Assembly: GCA_934045075.1 (NCBI GenBank)
Contig: OW203722.1
Span: 14,446,796-14,510,795 of the forward strand
DNA: 64,000 nt
Reading direction: 5' to 3'
DNA from: Yponomeuta sedellus
Lineage: Eukaryota; Arthropoda; Insecta; Lepidoptera; Yponomeutidae
Shown piece after piece: positions 1 through 9,085 of the stretch (positions are counted from its first letter, which is position 1; the number at the start of each line of letters is the position of its first letter). The notes below the pieces were generated by a model. That model was given only the letters and a program-made list of their open reading frames with translations. It had not been told where the DNA came from and did not search any database. The position numbers and the translations under genes are program-made.

Positions 1-375
1 GTTGACGCGGAAAAGTGTTTTTAGTTTTTATTAATAAATTTATTTCTCCACGTACTGTCAAGAGAATAAGTTACGTGTTTCATTCTACTTACTAACTACA
101 GAGCTTTACTCAAAAATATATAGTTTAGGAAAAAGTGCCGTGTAATAGAGCGCGTATTAAACTTGTATGCACAAAATAATATAACAGGAAACCTGATTGC
201 TTCGTTCCGGACTAATTAATAAAAGGCAAGACTGTTTTACTTACAACATTCTGGGTAGAACAGTTCTTATTTCATGGCGCGGGATTCACTTAGTAATCGA
301 TATTAATTAGACTTATTTTCAAAAACCACCCAGTTGCACCGCTGCTGCTTTTGTAGTAAATACACCTGTACTTAC

Positions 376-561
376 TGCAGAAAAGGTCATACATAAACGG
401 TCTGACGTAGAGATACAGGTCAACAGTTCCCTTGTTCTCGTAGCAGCTAAGCGAATTCAACAGTTTTTCGCCCAAAGTATTAACTGCGGCAAGTTTTCGA
501 TCCAGAGTTTTAAAGTGGAAACTCGAGGACATTAATTTGCGCGTGGACCGCCACCGCTCAC
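376..561 (-). CDS. Cytochrome P450 internal exon (helix C region)
   Basis: An internal exon of a microsomal P450 monooxygenase, read on the minus strand. The frame gives GERWRSTRKLMSSSFHFKTL and then about 40 residues with a hydrophobic/acidic mix ending ..YDLFC. The W-R-x-x-R-K pattern followed by S-F-H-F is the helix C signature of CYP4-clan enzymes, where the W and R contact the haem propionates. A consensus acceptor (TTGCAG) precedes base 561 and a consensus donor (GTAAGT) follows base 376. The exon is phase 1 at both ends and joins in frame to the piece ending at 1129. The next exons, with the I-helix, ExxR and haem-binding Cys loop, would lie left of base 1, so catalytic integrity cannot be judged. 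The P450 assignment rests on motif recognition, and the subfamily is not assigned. Confidence 0.65.
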
Positions 562-1128
562 CTGCAACCGTAGACCACGATGTTAATGAAAATTGCCCTG
601 AAGTGAATGCCTCGGAAATAATTTGGTAAAGTGAAAAGTTTATTTAAGATAAAGTGGACTGAACTTCATTTGTGTGCGTAGGACGTCAACGGAATATTAG
701 GAAGGTAGACATACCGGGAACCAGTTTCAAAAAATCCTTGTTTCTTTTGCCATTGTTTTATTTGAGAACTAGCTGCCTGGCCCCGGATTACACGTACCTA
801 TGTTGTTTAATTAAAAGAAACACAAACTGTTTTTTTATAAGAACCTTGTCCTGACAATAATCAAACGCAGCAAAAAAAAAATTGGCGTAATTGTTCCAAC
901 CGTTCACGCGTGATGCCGTGACCAAGAGAAAAGGGATTCATTTTTGTTTATAGATTAGAGGATCACTATACTCGTATGTGCATTAATCTTCATTTGATCA
1001 TTAATTTTGAGAAAATTGTGCATAAAGTACCTACATGTATATCTACACAGATATGAAAAGTAGAAAAAACGTGATACAAAAATGATTTAAAGCTTAAGTT
1101 TACAAGGAGCTTTTCCCGGAAAAGAGAC

Positions 1129-1222
1129 CTTGAGACGTAGATACAGAGTTGCCAAAGAAAGGCATCATCGCCGCGTTCCGCTCGTCTGGCTTCAACAGCT
1201 CCGTTTGATGGCTTAGGATTAT
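1129..1222 (-). CDS. Cytochrome P450 internal exon (B to C region)
   Basis: A short exon on the minus strand reading IILSHQTELLKP... and ending ..PFFGNSVSTSQ plus one base. P450s of the CYP4 clan carry an ILS-x-x-x-x-L-x-KP segment and then a G-x-x-(I/L)-x-T-S-x-G-E-R-W run at this place. Splicing CAAG to the exon starting at 561 restores S-T-S-Q-G-E-R-W in frame. The acceptor is TTTCAG before 1222. The donor is AAG then GTCTCT, which is weak at the +3 to +6 positions. The length of 94 bp (31 codons plus 1) agrees with the phase of the next exon. An alternative upstream acceptor, TTTTAG before 1236, would add five residues. Confidence 0.55.
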
Positions 1223-1239
1223 CTGAAACATGTTATCTA

Positions 1240-1726
1240 AAATAATACTTTTATAGGACTGCTAAAAAAACCAGTGTGTGTGTGAGTTTCTTCTCCTCAA
1301 TACAAGCAACATTTACTGTGAGGAGGTACTACGAAATTTTTTAATCACGTCATAAATATCAATAGTTTTATTAATTTGAATGTCGCAAGTGGTAAGGAAG
1401 ATCGGATATTTTTTCTCGTTATTTAGAATCTTCTCCAAAGTAAAAGTTCTTCGTATTAACGAGTAAAACCATTTTCGATATATACGGCAATTTTGCTATA
1501 TCCTGTATACCTAGTATTTTTCTTTATGACTGGATTGAGACCAAAAGGCTGAAGCGAGTGTGACAAAAGTCGGGAAAAATATCAACTAAAACTGGTCTGG
1601 CCTGGAGTCGCCTGAGGTGGCGCAGGGTCGAAAGTTCTGGACTGAACTGACTGAATTTGCATAGCATTGGGACCTCAGATCATGATCTGAGATTGGGACA
1701 CAAACGTACATTCTACGTCAAAAATA
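1240..1726. other. P450 intronic DNA, no further gene recognised
   Basis: Apart from the candidate exon at 1349-1438, this stretch is AT-rich with a short GT run near 1275 and a GC-richer patch (about 1598-1635) with no recognisable product. It ends at the TA dinucleotide that precedes the mariner element. Confidence 0.4.
1349..1438 (-). CDS. Candidate P450 exon between anchor exon and 1222 exon
   Basis: The minus-strand frame reads LEKILNNEKKYPIFLTTCDI, then about ten more residues, ending IDIYD at a GAC|GTGATT donor. Phase 0 joining to the exon at 1222 gives ..IDIYD-IILSHQTELL.., which resembles the region of CYP4-clan proteins just before the ILS segment. The weak point is the 5' end: I found no acceptor whose phase matches the phase-1 end of exon 1 at 4168. 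The frame stays open upstream to about 1490. Either a further small exon is missing, the boundary is elsewhere, or the gene is damaged here. The start is given at the first clearly P450-like residue, not at a proven splice site. Confidence 0.3.
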
Positions 1727-2493
1727 TTAGGGGTTAAATTATGAAATTGCCGTTTTATTGCAATAGGTTCTTTGAATTGACATATAATCTTCATGGTTTG
1801 AGGTTTTCGAATGAAACTTTTTTCAAATGGTTTCTATGATGTTCTTTTTTTAAAAAATGTGAAACATTTGAATATCGACTTTCAATTGTTTTTGTTATTC
1901 AATTTAGACAAGAAAGATGGATACTGCGAAAATTCGAGTGATTTTTGAATACGAGTTCCGACGCGGAACTAACGCGGCAGAAACAGCCCGCAATATCAAT
2001 GCTGCGCTTGGAGAGGGGTCTACTAATGAACGCACCGTGCGATTTTGGTTTAAACGCTTTCGTGATGGAAATTTCGACTTAAAGAACGAGCCACGAGGAA
2101 GACCGCCCACACAGGTGAATAACGATGAATTAAGAGAGATAGTGGAAGCCGATCCTAGTCAAACTACCCAGGAATTAGCGGCATGGTTTAACGTTACCTT
2201 ACCCACAATATTGACTCACTTACGACAAATCAATAAAATAAAAAAATACGAAAAATGGGTGCCTCATGATGTGACTGATCTGCAGAAAGAAACCCGTATC
2301 CATCTTTCTTGTCTAAATTGAATAACAAAAACAATTGAAAGTCGATATTTAAATGTTTCACATTTTTTAAAAAAAGAACATCATAGAAAACATTTGAAAA
2401 AAGTTTCATTCGAAAACCTCAAACCATGAAGATTCTATGTCAATTCAAAGAACCTATTGCAATAAAACGGCAATTTCATACGTTAACCCCTAA
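1727..2493 (+). mobile_element. Fold-back mariner-like element (767 bp) with 197-bp inverted arms
   Basis: A Tc1/mariner-superfamily element bounded by TTAGGGGTTAA at the left and its inverse at the right, flanked by TA on both sides (1725-1726 and 2494-2495), the dinucleotide target duplication of this superfamily. The two arms (1727-1923 and 2297-2493) are inverted copies of 197 bp each that differ at only about five positions. The arms include the 5' untranslated leader and the transposase start codon. The middle keeps only the N-terminal third of a mariner transposase. The 3' half, with the DDE/D catalytic part and the native right end, is gone and is replaced by an inverted copy of the left end. 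It lies in a P450 intron in opposite orientation to that gene and cannot transpose on its own. Confidence 0.8.
1917..2321 (+). pseudogene. Truncated mariner transposase, DNA-binding part only
   Basis: Open frame of 134 codons from an ATG inside the left inverted arm. Residues 1-110 show the mariner paired HTH region: AAETARNINAALGEG, then ERTVRFWFKRFRDGNFDLK, a GRPP hook, and a second helical segment TTQELAAWFNVTLPTI. Residues about 115-127 (KWVPHDVTDLQKETR) match the linker before the catalytic domain. The last residues (HLSCLN) are read from the inverted copy of the leader and are not transposase. A normal mariner transposase is about 340-350 residues, so the whole DD34D catalytic domain is missing. 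If expressed, the product could only bind DNA. Confidence 0.8.
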
Positions 2494-2585
2494 TATTAAA
2501 AATAAAAATATAATCCGACTGCTAAAACGTCATGTCAGAGCAAGGACTAGATTAAGTCTAAAGATTCCTCTAGGCCTTGTTTAAA

Positions 2586-2935
2586 CAATCGATATCGATA
2601 TCAACCCTTGGTATGTTCCCACTGCTGGGGCACGGGTCTCTTACTACATCGCAGGAAGGTTAGGCCATAATCCACTACTTGGGCCAAGTCCGGGTTGGTG
2701 GAGGCCATACTGTCAGAAGTTATCAAGCCATTACATGACAGCCGGCACCAACGGCTTAGCATGCCTTGCGAAGCATGGAAGCACTCGGAAAAATGCCACT
2801 AGCGGTCACGGGACGCTCACCCATCCTTTATCTGACCGCGCCTGTTGTTGCTTAACTCAAGTGATTGATTCCAATCACTCGGTTCGACTAGGCCACGAGC
2901 GCTTCTACAGACTGCAGCAGTCGGCTATTTTTCTT
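2586..2935 (+). repeat. Dispersed repeat family D1, long copy
   Basis: A non-coding dispersed repeat that recurs in this window at 3045-3415 (inverted), 25145-25525, 37352-37605, 45410-45530 (inverted), 46366-46430 and 52066-52165. Its left part reads CCACTGCTGGGGCACGGGTC. The middle has a GGCCAAGTCCGGGTTGGTGG block, and the right part ends GCCACGAGCGCTTCT. No coding capacity or RNA polymerase III box was recognised. It is probably a non-autonomous mobile element of unknown class. Confidence 0.7.
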
Positions 2936-3044
2936 TAAAACGTGATTATTTCATATTGGAACCGTGTGATTGGAATCAAACACTTGGCTTAAGCAATAGC
3001 GAGCGGGGTGTTCACGATTATTGGAATGATTGATTGATTGAGCT

Positions 3045-3415
3045 TGGTATGATATTTACCAGACTTAATTTAATATGAATTAGCTAATAAAGAAGCGCTC
3101 GTGGTTAAGCAACAACAGACGCGGTTTGGCACTGGATGGGTGACCGACCGTGACTGTCGCTAGTGGCATTTTTTCCGAGCTTGGTGCCAGCTATCATGTG
3201 CTGGCCGTTGTTAAGCCATGTCAGAGGTCTTAAGGGCCGCTTGATGACTTCTGACGGTAATGCCCACTACTGTCTTATAATCCTCCACCAACCCGGACTT
3301 GGCCCCGTAGTAGAGTATGGCATAACCTTCCTGCAATGCAAGAATAGACCCGTGCCCCAGCATTGGGGAGGTATCAAGGGTATCAACTCTCGGTACGACC
3401 CCAATGCTGGGGCGT
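3045..3415 (-). repeat. Dispersed repeat family D1, inverted partner copy
   Basis: The same family as 2586-2935 in reverse orientation, separated by about 110 bp, so the pair can fold into a large imperfect hairpin. The left block of the family appears partly duplicated at its end near 3360-3410 (two CCCCAGCATTGG / CCCCAATGCTGGGG blocks). The short open frames here on both strands are repeat sequence and not genes. Confidence 0.7.
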
Positions 3416-3603
3416 CATGTAAAATCACAACTTTACTTACCCCCACATCAACTGGGTCGCACAGCATGATCCAGTCCTTAGAGCCGAGAGTCAAGCGGAA
3501 ATTTCTCTTGCCGTGTCGCTTCCACATCTTCATCAAATTACTTGACACGGCTGAAAGCAGATGTTTTGGCTGTGTGTAAATTTTTTACTAATGTACTTTA
3601 CAC

Positions 3604-3627
3604 ATGGTTATTTTAAAATAACCATAT
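3604..3627. repeat. Short AT-rich palindrome
   Basis: A perfect 22-24 bp palindrome centred on TTTTAAAA (ATGGTTATTTTAAAATAACC). It may be the end of a decayed element. No function is inferred. Confidence 0.6.
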
Positions 3628-3689
3628 ATAAAAGCATACTTAGAAAATCATAGAAACTAGAGTATTTTTTAACATATGCATAAAGTTTA

Positions 3690-3745
3690 TGTTGGCGGTC
3701 TTATCGCTTAAAGCGATCGCGATCTCTTTCTGATAATCTTTGAGT
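3690..3745 (-). repeat. LINE 3'-tail fragment with short stem
   Basis: Contains GGCGGTCTTATCGCT followed by AAAGCGAT, the reverse of the tail seen at 40380-40450 (GATCGCTTTTAGCGATAAG). The small stem-loop is a recurrent 3'-end motif of non-LTR elements in moths. This copy is only the tail. Confidence 0.5.
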
Positions 3746-3774
3746 GGTTTGATTGCATGAATAATATAGTCGAT

Positions 3775-4130
3775 AGGTGTATGTACATAAATAATTATTT
3801 ATTTATATTAATATATTTTCAATTTTATTAAAATAAAATCGAAAGTATATTAATATCAAGTAGCGAAAGGTTGCAAAAAAATAAAGAATTATAATTATAT
3901 AATATATAAAATACATGTATTTAAATAGTAATAAATATATATATACCCACAAAATAAATACTTATATAGGTAATTAAATGCATACAAGCAACAGTTTGCA
4001 ATATGTCTCTTGGTATTTCTCATTCATATATAAAGTACTCTGCAGGACCTCTGCTCGTTGTCTAAATTATAGAAACATTATAAGCAGCTTAACTAACTAA
4101 AGCGCTACAAGTAACTCTATCTCCTAGTCT
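3775..4130. other. Very AT-rich intronic stretch
   Basis: Composed largely of A/T with short TATT/AATA runs, including long pure-AT blocks. No exon was recognised. It lies between exon 1 of the P450 and its next exon. Confidence 0.5.
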
Positions 4131-4167
4131 GCTTCTCAACAAACATCACGATCCTTCAGTAACTTAC

Positions 4168-4330
4168 TGTCAACGTCGAATCCAACTTGCAGCGCATTAC
4201 CGACCAGTGGTAATGGCCGGTCCCCCGGGAACTGAGTGAGGACTTTCCAATGTCGTGTACTACGCTGCAACAGATGATGCACCACAACAACTGCCACTAT
4301 TGTCATTAGTAATACAAACGATAAAAACAT
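4168..4330 (-). CDS. Cytochrome P450 first coding exon (membrane anchor)
   Basis: Starts at an ATG (4330) and encodes a hydrophobic N-terminal anchor (MFLSFVLLMTIVAVVVVHHL), a short basic linker, and the proline-rich hinge FPGDRPLPLVGNALQVGFD. This is the canonical N-terminus of ER-bound microsomal P450s, with the anchor in the membrane and the PGxxPLPLxGN hinge orienting the catalytic domain. A consensus donor (GTAAGT) directly follows base 4168, leaving phase 1. Later exons on the same strand (1222-1129, 561-376) read as P450 in order, so this is the 5' end of one gene. The hinge and downstream motifs suggest the CYP4 clan, but the family number is not assigned. No TATA box was identified with confidence upstream. 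Confidence 0.75.
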
Positions 4331-5702
4331 TGTGGAAATCGCACCTCAATTTGTAATACGGGCACGAAGTACGTAGGTTTTTCCTAGTTAAGAATTGTTT
4401 ACTAAACAGGTCGATTTATTAAAATTTGTTATCTTTTTCATAATTCGTCGGGATCGAATGACGCTGATTTAGGTTCTTATCGGTTTACTGATGAGCGATT
4501 AAGGAACTTAACCGTGAAATAAGATAATAATGTATGCAGGTAAGTACTTTTTAATTTGGTTGACATTAGATACCAAAATTTTGTTGTTATTCATTTACCT
4601 GCCCTTGAGAAATCCCGGGTTTCCCTCATTTATTTTTATCACTGGAAAGAAACACGACTTCAAAGTTGATAAATAAACCGGACCCGAGTGTTTTACTACT
4701 CTAGCCGCGTCTATAAAAAACTTAATTAAGTATATTTTAACACCAACTTGTGTTGTGTTGCGCTACGTAGAAACTTTTTATACTTGGATGCATAAAACTT
4801 GGTTCTCGCAGAAGTCATGTCGGTTGATCCAGCTTGCAGTTGCTGAGCGAACAACTTCCTAACCGCGCGCTCGCTCACCAACGCCACGTCTGCCTAACAA
4901 TCATTAATTTCCCTTGTGGTCTGCTTAAGACTCGGGTTAGAGTTCTTTTCTGGGTATTCTATTTTCTCATTACCGTCTTTATTCTGATTCAATTGGTTTG
5001 AAGCCTCTTGATAATGTTTTGTTTTAGTCGAATAGGGTGTATTGGTTGAATGTTACGGTATAAATTAATCACAATATTGAAATTTGTCTTCCGAACATTC
5101 GTATAAAGGGTTACTTTTGCCAGTTACTTTAATTAGAGTTTGTCTTGTACCTACGACTTTTTTTCTTAGATATATATTTTCCAATTACGGTTTATATCGT
5201 TTTGTAAATTGCGATTTACACGCTGAATTAAGTACTTGTGAGACATCATTATGGTTTCATGCATTTGGCATCTCTTTAACACGGCCAGTTCAAAGCAAAC
5301 AAACTATCGTATTGTTTACGAAATAGACAATTTAGCCTATGTTCTGTAGTCTTGGCGATGAAAATGAACGCTTTATTTTCATCAAGCATTTGACTTATAT
5401 AACTTATGATGATTATAATTATGGATGTATTCATATGTTACATATATGCTATAAGATGTATATCATAATCCACAATACAAAAAAAGTCGCTCTATCTAAT
5501 GATAGAGATGAGGCGTAACGATTTATTTTGATATGATTTACAAACGATTATTTTAAATCTATTGTAATCCTTTTGATAAATTCAGCACATAGTTTTGAAC
5601 ATAGTCGAAGTATTTATTTAGGGTTCCGCAGGATGGATTTCAGATGGGTTGAAGGATGGATTTGGTGAAAATTTTAACTATAATAATATTAATTATGAAA
5701 AA
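4331..5702. other. P450 upstream/intergenic DNA, no gene recognised
   Basis: Would contain the 5' UTR and promoter of the minus-strand P450. I see no clear core promoter. The short open frame at 5084-5326 lacks any recognisable domain. A short GGGTTCCG-type repeat word occurs near 5620. Confidence 0.4.
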
Positions 5703-5766
5703 CGGAAGTCTAATCTTAGAGAACAGTTAGTCAGTTGACAAACTGTTCTCTAAGATTAGACTTCCG
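5703..5766. repeat. Perfect hairpin: 26-bp arms, 12-nt loop
   Basis: Left arm 5703-5728 and right arm 5741-5766 are exact inverted copies (start CGGAAGTCTAATCTTAGAG) around a 12-nt loop. There is no similarity to the other hairpins of this window. It could be a small fold-back product of replication template switching, a MITE remnant, or a hairpin RNA source. Confidence 0.85.
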
Positions 5767-6161
5767 CTAAGCGTCCCAACTGAATGAAGGGAAATTTTTA
5801 TTTCTCACCAAATTAAAGTTGATGACAGTATTATTATATAATACTGAAATAACAATAAGTACATACCGAGCCTACAATAATTGTGGGTTGTTATAGAGAA
5901 TTCTATCTCCTAAATTAGGTGTTGATCAGTATTTCAGGAGGCAGATTTCGAACGTGAGTTTATTATACATTTATACCACCATACGGCCAATTATCTATGT
6001 TTCTTTTTTTGAAGTTATTTATTTGAACAAAATGAGAGTATACGCATTTTGTTACGTAATATGTATGTCGAGTATCATGTATTGCGGGGCTGAGGGCCCT
6101 GCAAGGGGCAGGCGAGGCCATCTATCATAAACAAAACAAAACAAAACACCTTAAAGTTCTC
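5767..6161. other. Intergenic, nothing recognised
   Basis: AT-rich unique-looking DNA with a short CAAAA-type run (AACAAAACAAAACAAAAC) near 6130. No exon or element recognised. Confidence 0.4.
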
Positions 6162-6176
6162 TATAAGTTAAGATTT

Positions 6177-6327
6177 AAAAACCTATATAGAGGCTAAAAA
6201 TTTCACCCATGCCGGGATTCGAACCCGCAACCTCTGGCTATCCGTGCCAGCGCTCAACCAATTGAGCCTCTATATAGGTTTTTAAATTTGTCCTTAGCAC
6301 GGGTTAGTGCATTAAACATAAAAATAG
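6177..6327 (-). mobile_element. tRNA-like SINE (family T1) with 15-bp target duplication
   Basis: Read on the minus strand it has a B-box-like GGGTTCGAATCCCGG and an A-box-like tract (GCTCAATTGG), followed by GGTGAAATTTTTAGCCTCTA. The same family is at 11140-11270, 17184-17280, 17449-17510 and 43601-43735. The direct repeat TATAAGTTAAGATTT flanks it at 6162-6176 and 6328-6342, which shows insertion with a target-site duplication. Both ends carry an AACCTATATAGAGGC-type segment in inverted order, so the element can also fold back. It is not a functional tRNA gene. Confidence 0.75.
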
Positions 6328-6525
6328 TATAAGTTAAGATTTGTCATCTTATATTGCAGAGCGAGCGGGCCGACATTGTTATTTTGTTCAAATCAAAATT
6401 GTTACATATAGTGGCTAAGTCAAAAGGATTAATGGTAGTTTTATGTCACCTCAGTTGTGTGCGTTACAATGTATTAGTGTTATCTTTGAGACAAAACATA
6501 AATTGATCAGTGGCTTAGAATTATG

Positions 6526-6635
6526 AAATGAAATGAAATGAAATGAAGTGAAGTGAAGTGAAGCGAAGCGAAGCGAAGCGAAGCGAAGCGAAGCGAAGCG
6601 AAGCGAAGCGAAGCGAAGTGAAGTGAAGTGAAATG
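6526..6635 (+). repeat. Symmetric pentanucleotide microsatellite
   Basis: Twenty-two 5-bp units in phase: four AAATG, three AAGTG, eleven AAGCG, three AAGTG, one AAATG. The variant units are ordered as a mirror-like gradient around a central AAGCG block. The predicted peptide on the other strand is repeat-derived and not a protein. Confidence 0.95.
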
Positions 6636-6654
6636 AAAAGGTTTTATTCAAAGT

Positions 6655-6880
6655 AGCACAGAAACTGCGGCTTAATGAACGTTACAATTCAAACTAGGTG
6701 TCCATTTCAAATTCTAGATCATTTAGGAGAAAAAATGGGCAAAAAAACTCCCAACTTAGTCTTTTCAAAAGTCCTTAATTAACATAGTTTATATAATTAT
6801 TATAAAACATAGAACTCATACATTGTACTGGCTTTAATTCCAGACCTCATTGTCATCTAAATAATCCTTTATGTTATAGT
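6655..6880 (+). repeat. Dispersed repeat family D4
   Basis: Shares CACAGAAACTG, CTTAATGAACGTTAC, a GAAAAAA(A)TG tract and TTTAATTCCAGAC with the stretch at 50840-51000 in the same order, so it is a decayed copy of one family. No coding or tRNA-like signal. Confidence 0.55.
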
Positions 6881-7206
6881 AGCCCTGTAGACGATACGTT
6901 TTTATTTCTGTAATTAATTACCTAAGTATTTCTAATTTTTATTTTCATAAGCACACTTTGTATGCGTAACGCCATCTGTTGGCGAAATGTGACAAAAAAA
7001 CAATAAAGCGTGACATCACACGCGTCAGTGCAGCAGGACCTTTGCGCATGCGTATTATCGATTGCAGAAAGCAATCTGTGACCCCCACCGCGGCCATATT
7101 GGGCAGTCAGTCTATTTTTCCAGCCTCCTCTAACCGCTGCACCGACGCCCGCGTGGCACATAAAAATAAATTTGGTGTTTTTCATTGCTGAAAGGCAGTC
7201 CATCCC
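6881..7206. other. Probable 3' flank of the LINE fragment
   Basis: Follows the stop codon of the minus-strand LINE pseudogene. It contains CGCCATCTGTTGGCG near 6971, a palindromic word common in insect repeats, and a GC-richer patch at 7080-7150. No poly-A tail is obvious, so the 3' limit of the LINE is unclear. Confidence 0.35.
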
Positions 7207-8245
7207 TTACAAGCCCTTTTGGCACAAAGTGCGCTTAACATATTTTTTGAACCGCGATTCAGGCAAGCTTAATATATCTTCAGGGATTTTATTATAGAAG
7301 CGTATACAATGCCCCATGAAGGATGTATTAACCTTTGCCAGCCTAAATAGCGGGAACAAAAGTTTATGTTTATTTCTAGTATTTACATTGTGTTGGCTAC
7401 CTAAAGTTTTAAAGTTACTGATATTTTTCCTAACGTACATAATGTTTTCATATATATACTGACTGGCAACTGTCAGGATGTTAGTTTCTTTAAAGAAATT
7501 TCTTAACGAATCTCTACTACACAGCCTATAAATTAATCTGATCGCTCTCTTCTGCAAGACGAAGATGGTCTCAATGTCTGCTGCCCGTCCCCACAGTAGT
7601 ATGCCATAGGACATAAGACTATGGAAGTAACTAAAATAAACAAGCCTAGCAGTTGCGACGTCAGTTAGTTCCCTAATTCTTTTGACTGCATATGCTGCTG
7701 AACTAAGCCTATTTGCAAATTTTTCTATCTGAGGACCCCATTGAAGCTTTGCATCAATTGTGATACCTAGAAATACAGTTTCATTCTCAATGTCTAATTT
7801 ATCATTCCCCAATAAAACATTGCTGTATACCGTTTTGACATTTGGAAGAGTGAACTTTACACATTTCGTCTTTTTTGAGTTTAACAATAAGTTATTAGAA
7901 GTAAACCAATTTAGTACCCGAGAGAGAGCATTATTTGTATTGTCAAGGTCATTTTACTGTCTCTTAATTTTAAAAATAAGAGACGGTCATCTGCAAATAA
8001 TACTATCTCTGACATATTTTGAACCGTGAACGGCAAATCATTTACATATACGAGGAAGAGGAACGGCCCCAAAATCGATCACTGTGGCACTCCTATCCTG
8101 ACCTCTGATCCTGAAGATTTAGTTCTATTTATATCAGCTCTTTGAACTCTCCCTTCTAAATATGATGTCATAAGTTTTAGGCTATTCCCGTTTATACCAT
8201 AGTGCTTTAATTTTAAATGAAGTGTTTTATGGTCAACGCAATTAG
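7207..8245 (-). pseudogene. Decayed non-LTR retrotransposon reverse transcriptase (CR1/Jockey-like)
   Basis: Minus-strand remains of a LINE ORF2. At the 5' end the frame gives NCVDHKTLHLKLKHYGING, matching RT motif A region (FDCVDH..LL.KL..YGI). Next is EVRIGVPQ-stop-SILGPFLF, the PQGS motif with Gly changed to a TGA stop. Then comes the catalytic box as LFADDRLL, and after a frameshift near 7945 the thumb region (LNWF..NNLLLNSKKTKCVKF, FLGITIDAKLQW) and a C-terminal tail ending at 7207. It is 5'-truncated at about 8245, with endonuclease and ORF1 absent. With at least one stop and one frameshift it is inactive. Confidence 0.8.
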
Positions 8246-8700
8246 ATTATAGTAACATAGTATTTGTACAATAATAGCCATAAAATAAATGAAGTTACTC
8301 AAATAATAAAAAACTTATTAAATTTATTGCATGCATTGAGTTCTAAACATTGTATAACAGACACAAAAACAACTTTTGATAATTCGTGCCCGATATGTAT
8401 GGCACATTTTTGTATCAAGTGAATAGATATTATTAAAAGTTTTGAACAGAAATATCACGATTGTTCTCCAATGAGATCGATTCTTGCTTTCATGTTCTGA
8501 TTTATTTTGATGGCTGCAAAACTTATAGCCAGTGAGTGGCACTATCAAAAACTATTTTATGCACTCCAAGGTTGTGCAAAATGGCTACGACTACGAACAT
8601 GAGTTAAATATGATACGAAATATTTATTATGACGATTATGATCTATACATTTATTTTTCATAACTTGACTTACCTCCAGTTTCTCGCACATTAAAAATCT
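8246..8700. other. Intergenic, nothing recognised
   Basis: AT-rich with no identifiable coding or repeat family signal. The short open frame at 8324-8548 on the minus strand has no recognisable domain. Confidence 0.4.
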
Positions 8701-8780
8701 GTTAATCTACTGTTAACAGCTGTCAAATCTTTTTTCTGTATTCACTTTGACCACTTGACAGCTGTTAACAGTAGATTAAC
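8701..8780. repeat. Perfect inverted repeat: 26-bp arms, 28-nt spacer
   Basis: Arms 8701-8726 and 8755-8780 are exact inverted copies (start GTTAATCTACTGTTAACAGC). No flanking target duplication is seen. Confidence 0.85.
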
Positions 8781-8985
8781 GGCTTGTTAGTGTCTCATAA
8801 ACCAGGAGAGACTTGCATATCATTGCTTTATATCAAGCGGATCATCCTCAAATGACATTACGAAGTGTCGCTAGTTTTTTTAGGAAAGAAAATTGGACAC
8901 TGGTTGCCGACAAGTACGTCAATTGTTTAATACCGCTGCGACTATGAGTTTTTCCTTTTTAAGTAGGAAAGGTTACACCTGATCC

Positions 8986-9038
8986 TGTTAAATGCCGGAA
9001 AGTAATCCATTTTATGGATTACTTTCCGGCATTTAACA
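8986..9038. repeat. Perfect hairpin: 25-bp arms, 3-nt loop
   Basis: Arms 8986-9010 and 9014-9038 are exact inverted copies (TGTTAAATGCCGGAAAGTAA start) with a TTT loop. It lies 205 bp from the preceding hairpin without sequence similarity to it. Confidence 0.85.
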
Positions 9039-9085
9039 TATTTAATTTAGGGCTGTACTATAGGTTAACTAGTCTTACCCCACCT

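Noticed and set aside
3163..3579. 138-codon coding region
   Set aside because: It lies on a D1 repeat copy, with overlapping frames on both strands; no domain.
6451..6651. Protein of FASLR-type repeats
   Set aside because: It is the translation of the pentanucleotide microsatellite.
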